This document shows positions 8,273 through 16,518 of a DNA stretch of 64,000 bases, in pieces. This stretch comes from Pleurocapsa minor HA4230-MV1 (GTDB lineage Bacteria; Cyanobacteriota; Cyanobacteriia; Cyanobacteriales; Xenococcaceae): contig JAHHHZ010000013.1 of assembly GCA_019359095.1 (NCBI GenBank), positions 1 to 64,000 of the forward strand, given 5' to 3'. A model generated the notes under the pieces. That model was not told where the DNA came from and did not search any database. It saw only the letters and a list, made by a program, of their open reading frames with translations. The translations under genes were made by a program, and so were the position numbers. Within the stretch, counting starts at the first letter, position 1, and the number at the start of each line of letters is the position of its first letter.

Positions 8273-8722
8273 AGACTTATTGCTGACTATTTCCTCAAAA
8301 ACTCTGTTTTACTTACTTGAAATTTAGCTTAAGTAAATTCCCGTAGTTTGTCTGTCGGAAAAAGTCGGGAGTTGTGAGGCGGAAAAAGTCGGCAAGTCAA
8401 AATTTATTGTAATACTCAATAATTTTATTGGAATACTCATTATTTTATAGTTGTCATAAATCTTTACTACAAATAATTAATATTTTTGAGGTTTGATTGA
8501 AGATCCTCACAAATTCTTCAAATTTAAAAACTATTATTTAGATCAGATTGAAGCGAGGAAAAATTATGCCGCCTAATTACTAGCCCAAAATTGACTCAAC
8601 AGACTTATAAGATACTCTGTTATTACTTCAATTCTACTTATAATCTAGTATTTTCATAATTAAATATCAAATAAATATCAAATACACTTAATACTTTTGT
8701 AAAAAACTTGGTTTAAATAATT
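8273..8722. promoter_or_regulatory. 450-base intergenic region with direct repeats
   Basis: This divergent promoter region lies between the diiron gene and the zinc-ribbon gene. It holds two copies of CGGAAAAAGTCGG 24 bases apart (8356-8368, 8380-8392). An imperfect 21-bp tandem repeat containing AATACTCA follows at 8406-8447, and TCACAAATTCTTCAAA at 8507-8522. The last motif recurs before the Hsp20 gene. No ORF is supported. Confidence 0.55.
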
Positions 8723-8929
8723 ATGGAAAACTCAAATAGCTGTCCTTGTTGCTCCACACCATTACTACATCATTTTGGTAATAATCGCGAGTATTGGTTC
8801 TGCCGACACTGCTGGGCAGAAATGCCAAATGTAGAAATGCTCAAAGACACAAAACATCAGTCAGCTTTCAAAATTATTAATTTATCAACTAGCTTTTCTA
8901 GATTGAAAAAACCTGTCTTAGCAAGTTAG
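8723..8929 (+). CDS. small zinc-ribbon protein
   Basis: A 68-residue protein whose N-terminal 40 residues hold two cysteine pairs, CPCC and CRHC, separated by about 19 residues, followed by WAEMPN. This is a typical single zinc ribbon. I recall similar short proteins in many cyanobacteria, with no known function. It precedes the KaiA-like gene by 41 bases on the same strand and is probably cotranscribed with it. The C-terminal 30 residues are basic and probably unstructured. Confidence 0.7.
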   Translation: MENSNSCPCCSTPLLHHFGNNREYWFCRHCWAEMPNVEMLKDTKHQSAFKIINLSTSFSRLKKPVLAS

Positions 8930-8970
8930 CAATTATTCATGTTTAAAATCCTGGAGGAAAAGCTAAGTTC

Positions 8971-9426
8971 ATGCATAGAACTATCAATGAATCACAAATT
9001 GAAAGACATCAACAGCAGCAAAATCGTTTAAATTCTAAGCTAAATGAACGATTAGAATATTCAGATGTCTACTTCAACCGAGATTCCCAAGGATTTTTTA
9101 AACATCTGTCTGTTTGCGATCAAAAACAATTACTAGAAAGGCTAAAATTAATCTACTCTCAAATTCTCTTTGATTATTTTTCTCCTGAAAACAATACGAA
9201 TAGTTTAATAGATCGTTTTGTAGAAGAAGCTTTCTTTGTCAACTTACCAATGAATAAAGTTGTCGAGATTCACCTAGAATTAATTGAAAACTTAGAACGC
9301 CAACTAAGATTTGAAGGACTGCATATTGACTATCTTAGTGACTTTCGCCTCACTCTAATTGATGTCATTGCTCATTTAGGCGAAATGTATCGTAGTGTAA
9401 TTTGTGAAAAATGTTTACAAGATTGA
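8971..9426 (+). CDS. KaiA C-terminal-domain protein, stand-alone
   Basis: A 151-residue protein. Residues about 50-145 closely resemble the KaiC-binding, dimerising C-terminal domain of KaiA: LLERLKLIYSQILFDYF, VVEIHLELIENLERQL and RLTLIDVIAHLGEMYR match the family from memory. The N-terminal pseudo-receiver domain of long KaiA is absent and replaced by a glutamine-rich 45-residue leader, as in short KaiA of filamentous cyanobacteria. kaiB and kaiC are not adjacent; neighbours are a zinc ribbon and Hsp20. A clear GGAGGAAAAG ribbon of purines serves as ribosome binding site. It may be the main KaiA relocated, or a divergent paralogue. Confidence 0.7.
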   Translation: MHRTINESQIERHQQQQNRLNSKLNERLEYSDVYFNRDSQGFFKHLSVCDQKQLLERLKLIYSQILFDYFSPENNTNSLIDRFVEEAFFVNLPMNKVVEIHLELIENLERQLRFEGLHIDYLSDFRLTLIDVIAHLGEMYRSVICEKCLQD

Positions 9427-9555
9427 TTTTAAATTACTGAGAGAAATTTAGTATTTTTGTCTTCACAAATTCTTCAAACTTTATTGCTAACCTATCAATA
9501 CCAAAGCAAAATTAATTTGATAAATTACTTAGATTAAGAGTAGGAGATGAGTGTA

Positions 9556-9888
9556 ATGGAAGAAGCTAGTAAAACTTGGTGTCCAGCGATTGAGTTGAAT
9601 GAGACTGAAAAAGATTTAATTCTCAAGGCAGAAATCCCTGGGGTTGAAATCAAACACCTAAACATCAGCGCCGATCCAGAATTAATTTCAATTTCGGGAC
9701 TTCATAACCATCACAAGTCCTCAACTGAACAAGAATTAATTCCTTCTCAACTTCACTATGGGCAGCTTGACTGTAGTGTTCCCCTGCCAAAATCAGTTCA
9801 AGTAAACTACGTTAGAGCTGAATTGATTGATGGAGTTTTAACGATCACTATGCCGAAAGTAAATACAGCCAACTTTGTCAGAAGCTAG
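9556..9888 (+). CDS. small heat shock protein, Hsp20/alpha-crystallin family
   Basis: Start set at the second ATG (9556), because the AGGAG at 9542-9546 abuts the first ATG (9547) but is ideally spaced from the second. The 110-residue product is nearly all alpha-crystallin domain: ILKAEIPGVEIKHLNI, a central ISISG, then the RAELIDGVLTITMPK motif. N- and C-terminal extensions are very short, and the IXI oligomerisation motif is not obvious. It would act as an ATP-independent holdase. The motif TCACAAATTCTTCAAA lies 93 bases upstream and also before the zinc-ribbon/KaiA pair. Confidence 0.85.
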   Translation: MEEASKTWCPAIELNETEKDLILKAEIPGVEIKHLNISADPELISISGLHNHHKSSTEQELIPSQLHYGQLDCSVPLPKSVQVNYVRAELIDGVLTITMPKVNTANFVRS

Positions 9889-9968
9889 CACATAGCAATC
9901 AGATCGCCTCATCTGATCGCCATGAATAGTGAGGAAGTTGTGAACTTCAGAAGTCTGAGGTCTAAACG

Positions 9969-10565
9969 ATGAAAGTACATGATAGATCATTTAATTTAAC
10001 ACCAATACTAATAGGATTTTCTCTGTTATTAATTGGAGTAGCTCAAATTACTGTTCTGCGGGCGTTGACCAAAGTAATTCTGCCAACTTCAATCAAATCA
10101 CCTGCTGTAGAGGAAATACAAGCAGCAAAGTTTAGTCCTCAGATGTATCGATTAGAAATAGTCGATAATCATATTCGCTTGATCCCAGAAACCATTCAAA
10201 CTCGTGTGGCTTCTCCTGAGATTGCCCTCAAGCAAGCACTGGAAAAATTATTAGCTCAGTCTCCAACTTTCGATCCTACTACGACAATTCCTCAGCAAAC
10301 ACGGTTACTCAATTTACATACCAACAAACAAGGTATATATGTAGATTTATCTCCAGAATTTGCTCAAGGTGGCGGTAGTAGTTCGATGATTTATCGAGTA
10401 GCTCAAATTCTTTACACTGCTACCAGCATCAATCCTCAAGCACCAGTGTTTTTGTCTATTGCGGGAAAACCCCTCAACGATAACTATCCTTTAGGAGGAG
10501 AAGGATTGATTTTAGAATATCCTCTGACCAGACAACAATTCAAGCAAGATTTCTTAGCAGAATAA
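9969..10565 (+). CDS. GerMN-domain lipoprotein-like/membrane protein
   Basis: A 198-residue protein with an N-terminal membrane anchor (residues about 12-35, no lipobox cysteine seen) and a GerMN domain in the C-terminal half (LNLHTNKQGIYVDLSPEF, then AQILYTATSINPQAPVFLSI). In spore formers the domain is in germination protein GerM; in cyanobacteria such proteins are widespread and probably sit at the cell wall. The gene stands alone, between hsp20 and a small MITE-like element. Confidence 0.75.
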   Translation: MKVHDRSFNLTPILIGFSLLLIGVAQITVLRALTKVILPTSIKSPAVEEIQAAKFSPQMYRLEIVDNHIRLIPETIQTRVASPEIALKQALEKLLAQSPTFDPTTTIPQQTRLLNLHTNKQGIYVDLSPEFAQGGGSSSMIYRVAQILYTATSINPQAPVFLSIAGKPLNDNYPLGGEGLILEYPLTRQQFKQDFLAE

Positions 10566-10611
10566 TTAACCTCAGTTCGGGTTAAAACAATTGATTGGTT
10601 AAGCTAGCTAT

Positions 10612-10717
10612 TATAGCCCTACGTAAAAATATTAGGATATCTTTGAAATACTACTTCCTATTTTCTACTTACGAGTCAATTACTCTTAATGTCCTAATCT
10701 AATTTTGTACGGCTATA
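10612..10717. mobile_element. MITE-like element with TATAGCC ends
   Basis: A 106-bp unit with 26-base terminal inverted repeats (20 of 26 match, starting TATAGCC and ending in TTAGGA on each arm) and TA at both ends. It has no ORF. The TA boundaries fit an IS630/Tc1-type non-autonomous element. Confidence 0.55.
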
Positions 10718-10721
10718 GTGA

Positions 10722-11084
10722 CTAACTACTAACCCACTTCAAAGCTTGCTCTGTTTCATCTGGGGTAAAATGTTTGACCTCAATACTTGAAAATAGAGTA
10801 TTGCCTAGTGCAGCTAAACCTTCTAGCCATCGATGATCGCTTACGATCGCTTCTTTTTCAAAATCTTTTAAATGTTGCAAGCTGAATTTGAGGTCTTTAA
10901 TAAAAGCGACCAAAGACATTCCTGACCAATTATTGATCTCAGCATAAATTCTTAACTTCTCACCAGTATTGAGCCTTTTTTCAATCAGCTCGACGATGCG
11001 ATCGAGATCTTCTGCGTCGATCCAGCCATCAATTTCTAAACCGATTATATGGTCTGGTTTATGGGGAATAAGTTTGATAGTCAT
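10722..11084 (-). CDS. SpoIIAA-like (STAS/DUF3478) protein
   Basis: A 120-residue single-domain protein of the SpoIIAA-like/DUF3478 type: HIIGLEIDGWIDAEDLDRIV at the start, LRIYAEINNWSGM in the middle and EAIVSDHRWLEGLAALG in the second half. Family members resemble STAS/SEC14 folds and often bind small hydrophobic ligands; cellular roles are mostly unknown. It precedes no partner kinase. Universal stress protein genes lie just upstream on the same strand (32-base gap), so a shared stress-related transcript is plausible. Confidence 0.8.
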   Translation of the reverse strand: MTIKLIPHKPDHIIGLEIDGWIDAEDLDRIVELIEKRLNTGEKLRIYAEINNWSGMSLVAFIKDLKFSLQHLKDFEKEAIVSDHRWLEGLAALGNTLFSSIEVKHFTPDETEQALKWVSS

Positions 11085-11115
11085 AACTTGATTTTCCTAG
11101 GTTAGGGAAATAAAA

Positions 11116-11661
11116 TCAGGCATAAATTTGATTTTTAATGCCTTTTGGTAAGGTTGAATTTTCTAAAACAGGAGCCTGAGCAAGTAAGATCGAGCAAGGA
11201 GAATGATGGATGACATAGTTACTGACACTACCCAAAAACATTGATTTTAAGCCTTGATGCCCTCGTTTACCCATGACTATTACATCCGCGTGGCAAGAAT
11301 GGGCGAACTCACAGATAGTCGAACTGGGATGTCCTGTAATCTGACTAAATTCAGTTGAGACTCCTGCTGCGATCGCTTTTTCGGTAAAAGAACGCAATAA
11401 CTTGATGCCTTTTTGTTGAAAATTAAAGCATTCTTGGTCGTATATTTCGTTTGCTTGGCGCATGATCCAAGAATCGACATGAATACAACGATCTTTATGG
11501 CGTATTAGATAGGGAGGCATGGTCGGATCGACTTCATCAACAGACAAAACATGCAATAAAATCAAATTTCCTTGGTTGGTTTTGGCTAAAGATAAAGCTG
11601 TCTCAAAAACTTGTTTGCTGCCTGCTGAATAATCAATTGCCACTAAAATTTTCTTGAACAT
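11116..11661 (-). CDS. universal stress protein (UspA family), single domain
   Basis: The start is taken at the ATG at 11659-11661 (MFKKILVAIDYSAGSK), because that is where the Usp fold begins; an upstream ATG adds 16 unrelated residues. The 181-residue product has the ATP-type phosphate loop near the C-terminus (VMGKRGHQGLKSMFLGSVSN). It is cytoplasmic. It is the middle gene of a usp(tandem)-usp-SpoIIAA run, with a 58-base gap to the upstream gene. Its Usp sequence is more divergent than the two halves of the neighbouring tandem protein are from each other. Confidence 0.9.
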   Translation of the reverse strand: MFKKILVAIDYSAGSKQVFETALSLAKTNQGNLILLHVLSVDEVDPTMPPYLIRHKDRCIHVDSWIMRQANEIYDQECFNFQQKGIKLLRSFTEKAIAAGVSTEFSQITGHPSSTICEFAHSCHADVIVMGKRGHQGLKSMFLGSVSNYVIHHSPCSILLAQAPVLENSTLPKGIKNQIYA

Positions 11662-11719
11662 TTTACTAACCTTTGCTAACGGTAAATTAAGAAGTAAACC
11701 AGATATCAACGAACATTAT

Positions 11720-12814
11720 TTACTGTTTAAAAGTCTGAAGTTTTTGCTTTGGATCTGCTTTTGTTGATTTAGCCATTGCTTGAGCAAATTTAGAATCAAG
11801 GGGAGTTCGGACGATTAGAACTGAACAGGGTGCATGATGAGTCACATAATTACTGACGCTACCGAGAAACATTTCTTTCAAGCCTGTTAGTCCCCGACTG
11901 CCAATGAGAATCAAATCTGCTGACCAAGTACTTGCTAATTCGCAAATCGCCCGTCCTGGATTACCAGTTAACTGCGTAAATTCAGTGTTGATTCCTGCTG
12001 CGGTGGCTTCTTTTACTTTTGCTGACCAGAAATTAATTATTTGTTGTTTATAATCAGCAAATTTTTTCTTAGATAATTCGTAATCGTAACTATCTAAAAC
12101 TGGATAATAGTCATAGTTAGATATGACGGGATAACTTGGTTCGTCTTCAGCTAAAACATTGAGTAGCATTAAGTCTGCTCCCACAGTTTTTGCTAAAGAT
12201 GCTGCCGAATCAAAAACCAATTGATTTGCTTGAGAATAATCTACTGCTACTAAAATTTTGTTAATCATTAGAACACCTCTTCTTAACTGAATATCTGCTG
12301 CTTCTTCATCTGAAAAAGTTTGGTTAGATTGAGAATTAGAATTAATGTCAGCACGAATAATCAAAACTGAGCAGGGTGCGTGATGGGTTACATAGTTGCT
12401 TACGCTGCCGAGAAACATTTCTTTCAAGCCTGTTAGTCCCCGACTGCCAATGAGAATTAAATCTGCTGACCAACTGCTTGCCAATTCGCAAATCATTCGT
12501 CCTGGATTTCCTCCCAACTGAGTAAATTCAGTTTGGACTCCTGCTGCTGTTGCTTCTCTAGTCAGATTTCTAAGAAATTCAATTCCATGTTGTTCGTACT
12601 TAGCATATTCTTTTTGATATGTTTCATAATTGCGGTTTTCCACAATGGGATAGTAAGTATAAGCTGGGGCGAGAGGATGATCCTCTTCTTTGACAGATAA
12701 AACGTGGAGCAACATTAACTTTGCCCCTGTTATTTTTGCCCAAGATACTGCTGTGCTAAAGACAGACTTGCTGTTTTGAGAACGGTCTACTGCTATCAGA
12801 ATTTTGTTAATCAT
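11720..12814 (-). CDS. tandem universal stress protein (two UspA domains)
   Basis: The ATG at 12812-12814 has an ideal AAGGAG nine bases upstream, so it is preferred over the ATG at 12823. The 364-residue product holds two complete Usp domains, each starting MINKIL(I/V)AVD and ending with LILIGSRGLTGLKEMFLGSV and the G-2x-G-9x-G(S/T)-type nucleotide loop. DNA identity between the loop regions of the halves is very high. The second domain begins with its own ATG (12268) preceded by AGAGGTG, so this looks like two tandem genes fused after loss of the stop between them. Confidence 0.92.
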   Translation of the reverse strand: MINKILIAVDRSQNSKSVFSTAVSWAKITGAKLMLLHVLSVKEEDHPLAPAYTYYPIVENRNYETYQKEYAKYEQHGIEFLRNLTREATAAGVQTEFTQLGGNPGRMICELASSWSADLILIGSRGLTGLKEMFLGSVSNYVTHHAPCSVLIIRADINSNSQSNQTFSDEEAADIQLRRGVLMINKILVAVDYSQANQLVFDSAASLAKTVGADLMLLNVLAEDEPSYPVISNYDYYPVLDSYDYELSKKKFADYKQQIINFWSAKVKEATAAGINTEFTQLTGNPGRAICELASTWSADLILIGSRGLTGLKEMFLGSVSNYVTHHAPCSVLIVRTPLDSKFAQAMAKSTKADPKQKLQTFKQ

Positions 12815-12893
12815 GAGCGGCAACTCCTTGTTTGTAAGTAGTTAGTAGTTAGTAGATAAGAGTCAAATGCTGACTTCTAGCAACCAATGCCAA

Positions 12894-15425
12894 CTAATTA
12901 ATATTTCCTTCAACTTCGGCTATTTTTAACCTAGTTTTAAGTATCGAATCGGGATTGAGACTGATAGAATCAATTCCCTGCGTGACTAAAAATTCGGCAA
13001 ATTCGGGATAATCGCTGGGTGCTTGACCGCAGATGCCAATTTTACGTCCTTTCAGTTTGGCGATCTCGATCGCCATAGTCAGCATGGCTCTTACAGCAGG
13101 GTTACGTTCGTCAAATAGATGTGCCACCAAAGCTGAATCGCGATCGAGTCCCAAAGTGAGCTGAGTTAGATCATTTGAGCCGATCGAAAAACCATCAAAG
13201 ACTTCGCTAAATTCGGCAGCCAGCATAACGTTGCTAGGAATTTCGCACATGACGTATACTTGCAAGCCATTTTCACCTTTCACTAGTCCGTGTTTAGCCA
13301 TTTCTTCTAGCACTTTACGTCCTTCATCGGGAGTACGACAGAAGGGGATCATGGGAATGACGTTAGTTAAGCCCATATCATCTCGCACCCGCTTGAATGC
13401 CTGACATTCGAGCGCAAAAGCAGCACGATACTGGGGATCGTAATAGCGACTTGCACCCCGCCAGCCCAACATCGGATTTTCTTCTTGGGGTTCAAACTGC
13501 TTTCCACCCAACAGATTCGCATATTCGTTACTCTTGAAGTCTGACATCCTCACAATTACAGGCTTGGGATAGAATGCTGCGGCGATGGTAGCAATACCCC
13601 GCGTTAGTTTATCGACAAAGAAATCAGGCTTGTTGGGATAGTGAATTGTTTGACGAACAATCGCCATTTTTTCGGCAGGATCTTTGAGCTGGTCAAATTT
13701 AATTAAAGCTAAAGGATGAATTTTAATTTGGTTGGCAATTATAAACTCAAGCCTTGTCAAACCCACACCGTCACAGGGCAAAGCTGACAACCCAAAGGCT
13801 GATTCAGGATCGCCTACGTTCATGAGAATTTGGGTTTTGGTTTGAGGCAGATGATCTAGCTGAATTGATTCCACAGTAAACGGAATTAAACCAGCGTAAA
13901 CTTTACCTTGTTCGCCGTCAGCGCAAGATACGGTGACATCCTGTCCTGTTTGAATCTTATTAGTCGCATTACCACAGCCGACGATCGCAGGGATACCCAT
14001 TTCACGGGCAATGATGGCAGCATGACAGGTTCTACCACCCTGGTTAGTGACGATCGCACTGGCTTGTTTCATGATCGGTTCCCAGTCGGGATCGGTTTTA
14101 TTGGTAACTAATACTTCTCCTGGTTGAAACTGGTCGATATCACTGGCATTTAAAATAATTCTGGCAACGCCTGCACCAATTTTTTCCCCCACCGATCTGC
14201 CTGTGGTTAGTAGGGGCGTTTCGTGAAACGCCCTTTCCTGAAACGACCCCACGTTCAATTTATATGTCTGCAATACATTGTTCGTTTTCTGGGATTGGAC
14301 GGTTTCGGGGCGGGCTTGAACAATAAATAATTCTCCTGTTAGCCCATCTTTTGCCCACTCGATATCCATTGGCGTGTAAACATTACGCACCTGGGAATAA
14401 TGATCTTCGATCTGACAAGCCCATTGAGCTAATTGCAGAATTTCAGCCTCATTGAGTGCATATTTAGCTCTTTGTAAGTGAGATGTGGGTACGTTTTTGG
14501 TTAGTTTACTACCGCCTACGTCGTACACCAGCTTAATTTCTTTACTACCAAGACGCCGATCCAGAATGGGACGATAGCCTTGTTTGAGGGTTGGTTTAAA
14601 AACAATATATTCATCAGGATTTACTGCACCCTGAACAACATTTTCTCCCAAACCGTATGCCGCAGTAATTAACGCTGCATCTTTAAAACCTGTTTCCGTA
14701 TCAATCGAGAACATGACACCAGAAGTTGCCAAATCTGAACGCACCATCTTTTGCACACCAACAGAAAGAGCTACTTCAAAATGATCGAAGCCTCTAATTG
14801 TGCGGTAGGAAATAGCGCGGTCAGTATATAGAGAAGCAAAGCATTTGTGACAGGCTTCGAGGACGCACTGAAGATCGTGAACGTTGAGATAGGTTTCTTG
14901 CTGTCCTGCAAAACTAGCGTCGGGTAAATCTTCAGCCGTGGCAGAGGAACGAACTGCTACATCCACATTATAGGTATACTGTTTGCAAACTTCTTTTTCT
15001 GCTCCTGTAAATTGGTCACAGTAGGAAAAGTCGATTTTGTATTGCTCACATAGCTGGCTGTAGGCTGCGGTAATCGCTGTATCTAATTCTGGGGGAAATG
15101 GGGTATTGAGAATTAATGCTCTGGCTTGTTGACCACGCGATCGCAAGCTGTCTAAATTTTCTACGTCTAGATCGGCAAATAGCTGACGCAGCTTGGTTTC
15201 TAATCCTGCCTGTTCGATGAAGTAGCGATAGGCATAGGCAGTAGTCGCAAAACCTCCTGGTACGTTAATTCCTTGAGGTGTTAACTGCTGAATCATTTCC
15301 CCCAACGAGGCATTTTTTCCACCCACAAGAGCAACATCTGACATACCCACATCTTCAAACCAGAGAATCAAAGCTTTTTGTTTATCTTGTATGGTTCTGC
15401 TGCGACGATCTGCTGTGACGACCAT
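12894..15425 (-). CDS. ppsA: phosphoenolpyruvate synthase
   Basis: The enzyme makes phosphoenolpyruvate from pyruvate and ATP (gluconeogenic direction). The ATG at 15423-15425 has a GGGAGA upstream; a longer frame to 15470 runs into repeat-like DNA. Domains in order: N-terminal ATP-grasp PEP/pyruvate-binding domain (VGGKNASLGEM, VDVAVRSSATAEDLPDASFA), swivelling domain with catalytic His in GGRTCHAAIIAREMGIP, and C-terminal PEP-utilisers barrel (IGSNDLTQLTLGLDRDS). At 843 residues it is slightly long because a hairpin repeat has inserted in frame in the linker before TTGRSVGEKIGAG. Confidence 0.95.
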   Translation of the reverse strand: MVVTADRRSRTIQDKQKALILWFEDVGMSDVALVGGKNASLGEMIQQLTPQGINVPGGFATTAYAYRYFIEQAGLETKLRQLFADLDVENLDSLRSRGQQARALILNTPFPPELDTAITAAYSQLCEQYKIDFSYCDQFTGAEKEVCKQYTYNVDVAVRSSATAEDLPDASFAGQQETYLNVHDLQCVLEACHKCFASLYTDRAISYRTIRGFDHFEVALSVGVQKMVRSDLATSGVMFSIDTETGFKDAALITAAYGLGENVVQGAVNPDEYIVFKPTLKQGYRPILDRRLGSKEIKLVYDVGGSKLTKNVPTSHLQRAKYALNEAEILQLAQWACQIEDHYSQVRNVYTPMDIEWAKDGLTGELFIVQARPETVQSQKTNNVLQTYKLNVGSFQERAFHETPLLTTGRSVGEKIGAGVARIILNASDIDQFQPGEVLVTNKTDPDWEPIMKQASAIVTNQGGRTCHAAIIAREMGIPAIVGCGNATNKIQTGQDVTVSCADGEQGKVYAGLIPFTVESIQLDHLPQTKTQILMNVGDPESAFGLSALPCDGVGLTRLEFIIANQIKIHPLALIKFDQLKDPAEKMAIVRQTIHYPNKPDFFVDKLTRGIATIAAAFYPKPVIVRMSDFKSNEYANLLGGKQFEPQEENPMLGWRGASRYYDPQYRAAFALECQAFKRVRDDMGLTNVIPMIPFCRTPDEGRKVLEEMAKHGLVKGENGLQVYVMCEIPSNVMLAAEFSEVFDGFSIGSNDLTQLTLGLDRDSALVAHLFDERNPAVRAMLTMAIEIAKLKGRKIGICGQAPSDYPEFAEFLVTQGIDSISLNPDSILKTRLKIAEVEGNIN
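14210..14250. repeat. GTAGGGGCG hairpin repeat inside ppsA
   Basis: GGGGCGTTTC (14213-14222) pairs with GAAACGCCC (14225-14233), and a second imperfect arm GAAACGACCCC follows at 14240-14250. It encodes about 14 extra residues (GSFQERAFHETPL region) in frame. Related hairpins with different inner sequence lie at 18055-18079 and 45051-45078. Confidence 0.75.
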
Positions 15426-15444
15426 AAATTCTACTTCTCCCTTT

Positions 15445-15545
15445 ATCAATGAGCAGTGAACATTGAACATTGAACAATTGATTAATCAGGTTTAAGACCT
15501 CTTTTCAACGATCAGTGATCAGCGATCATTGCTCACTGTTGAATT
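15445..15545. repeat. heptamer repeats and inverted GATC-rich repeats upstream of ppsA
   Basis: A short tandem array of ACATTGA-type heptamers is followed by overlapping GATCA/TGATC inverted repeats. It forms the leader region of ppsA on the minus strand. Confidence 0.5.
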
Positions 15546-15666
15546 CTAACTTTCGAGCATTGACATCATCTGTAATGCTTTAAAGTTGATAGTTCTGTTG
15601 TAGATTAATACTTTGAGGAACTTGTGAGGATGTTAGACTAGCTTTAAGTTAAACAACCCATAATTA

Positions 15667-16503
15667 ATGTTCGAGTTACAAGAACAAAGCCCACTATCAT
15701 GTCTGAAGCAACTTAGCCCTACTCATCGGTTTGCTAAGGTTGCACAAGGCACGATCGATCGCACTCATCCTCATCCTCGTCCAGTCGGTTCAAATTCCAA
15801 TTCAATCAAGGTTTTAAGTTGGAATATTGCCAAAAACAATCATAATCGCGTCTGGAGCGATGATTTTCTCACCATAGTCGAACAGCATCAGCCAGATCAA
15901 ATCTTTCTGCAAGAAGTACGTCTTTGTGCGCTCAAACAGCAAATTCCCGAACTGGCATCAATGGGTTGGAGTTTTGCCCCTAACCTAATTGATACCTTAG
16001 ATAACAGTTATTCAGGAGTTCTGACGGCGACTAAAAGCGATCGCCTTAAGAGTCAAGCAATAATTACCCAACACCAAGAACCCGTAACTAATACTCCCAA
16101 GGTTTCTCTGTTTGTCGAATATTCTTTGGGTAACGGTTCAGGTACTCTCTTGGCAGTTAATACCCACTTGATTAATTTTGTCGAAACCAGCAAATTTCAA
16201 GCACAATTACAAGCGATCGAGACAATTATCGGGCAACATCCAGGGGCAGTAATCTTTTCAGGAGATTTCAATACCTGGAATCGATCGCGCTGGCTAATTT
16301 TATTACAAATGACCGCTGGATTGGGTTTGACTCCCGTTAAATTTCCCTTTCTGGAAGCGCAAAAGATTAAACGCTTTTTGCTCTCTCCTCCTTTAGATTA
16401 CATTTTTTATCGCGGACTTGAACAGAAAACTACTGGTGCTAAAGTAATTGATACGATTACTTCTTCAGACCATAATCCTTTATTAGTCGAGTTTTGTCTT
16501 TAG
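15667..16503 (+). CDS. endonuclease/exonuclease/phosphatase (EEP) family protein
   Basis: A 278-residue metal-dependent phosphoesterase fold. Visible motifs in order: VLSWNIAKN (metal Asn), FLQEVR (metal Glu), NTHLI, SGDFNTWNR (Asp/Asn) and the C-terminal SSDHNPLL (Asp-His). The first about 45 residues are a nonconserved leader without a signal peptide. It lies 15 bases upstream of a cardiolipin synthase-type gene on the same strand, so the two probably form an operon, and a role in phospholipid or phosphodiester turnover is plausible. Confidence 0.9.
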   Translation: MFELQEQSPLSCLKQLSPTHRFAKVAQGTIDRTHPHPRPVGSNSNSIKVLSWNIAKNNHNRVWSDDFLTIVEQHQPDQIFLQEVRLCALKQQIPELASMGWSFAPNLIDTLDNSYSGVLTATKSDRLKSQAIITQHQEPVTNTPKVSLFVEYSLGNGSGTLLAVNTHLINFVETSKFQAQLQAIETIIGQHPGAVIFSGDFNTWNRSRWLILLQMTAGLGLTPVKFPFLEAQKIKRFLLSPPLDYIFYRGLEQKTTGAKVIDTITSSDHNPLLVEFCL

Positions 16504-16518
16504 ATTGCTCTAAAATAT

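Noticed and set aside
9898-9917. ATCAGAT/ATCTGAT hairpin after hsp20 as a terminator
   Set aside because: There is no T run and the stem is only 7 bp, so termination is not supported.
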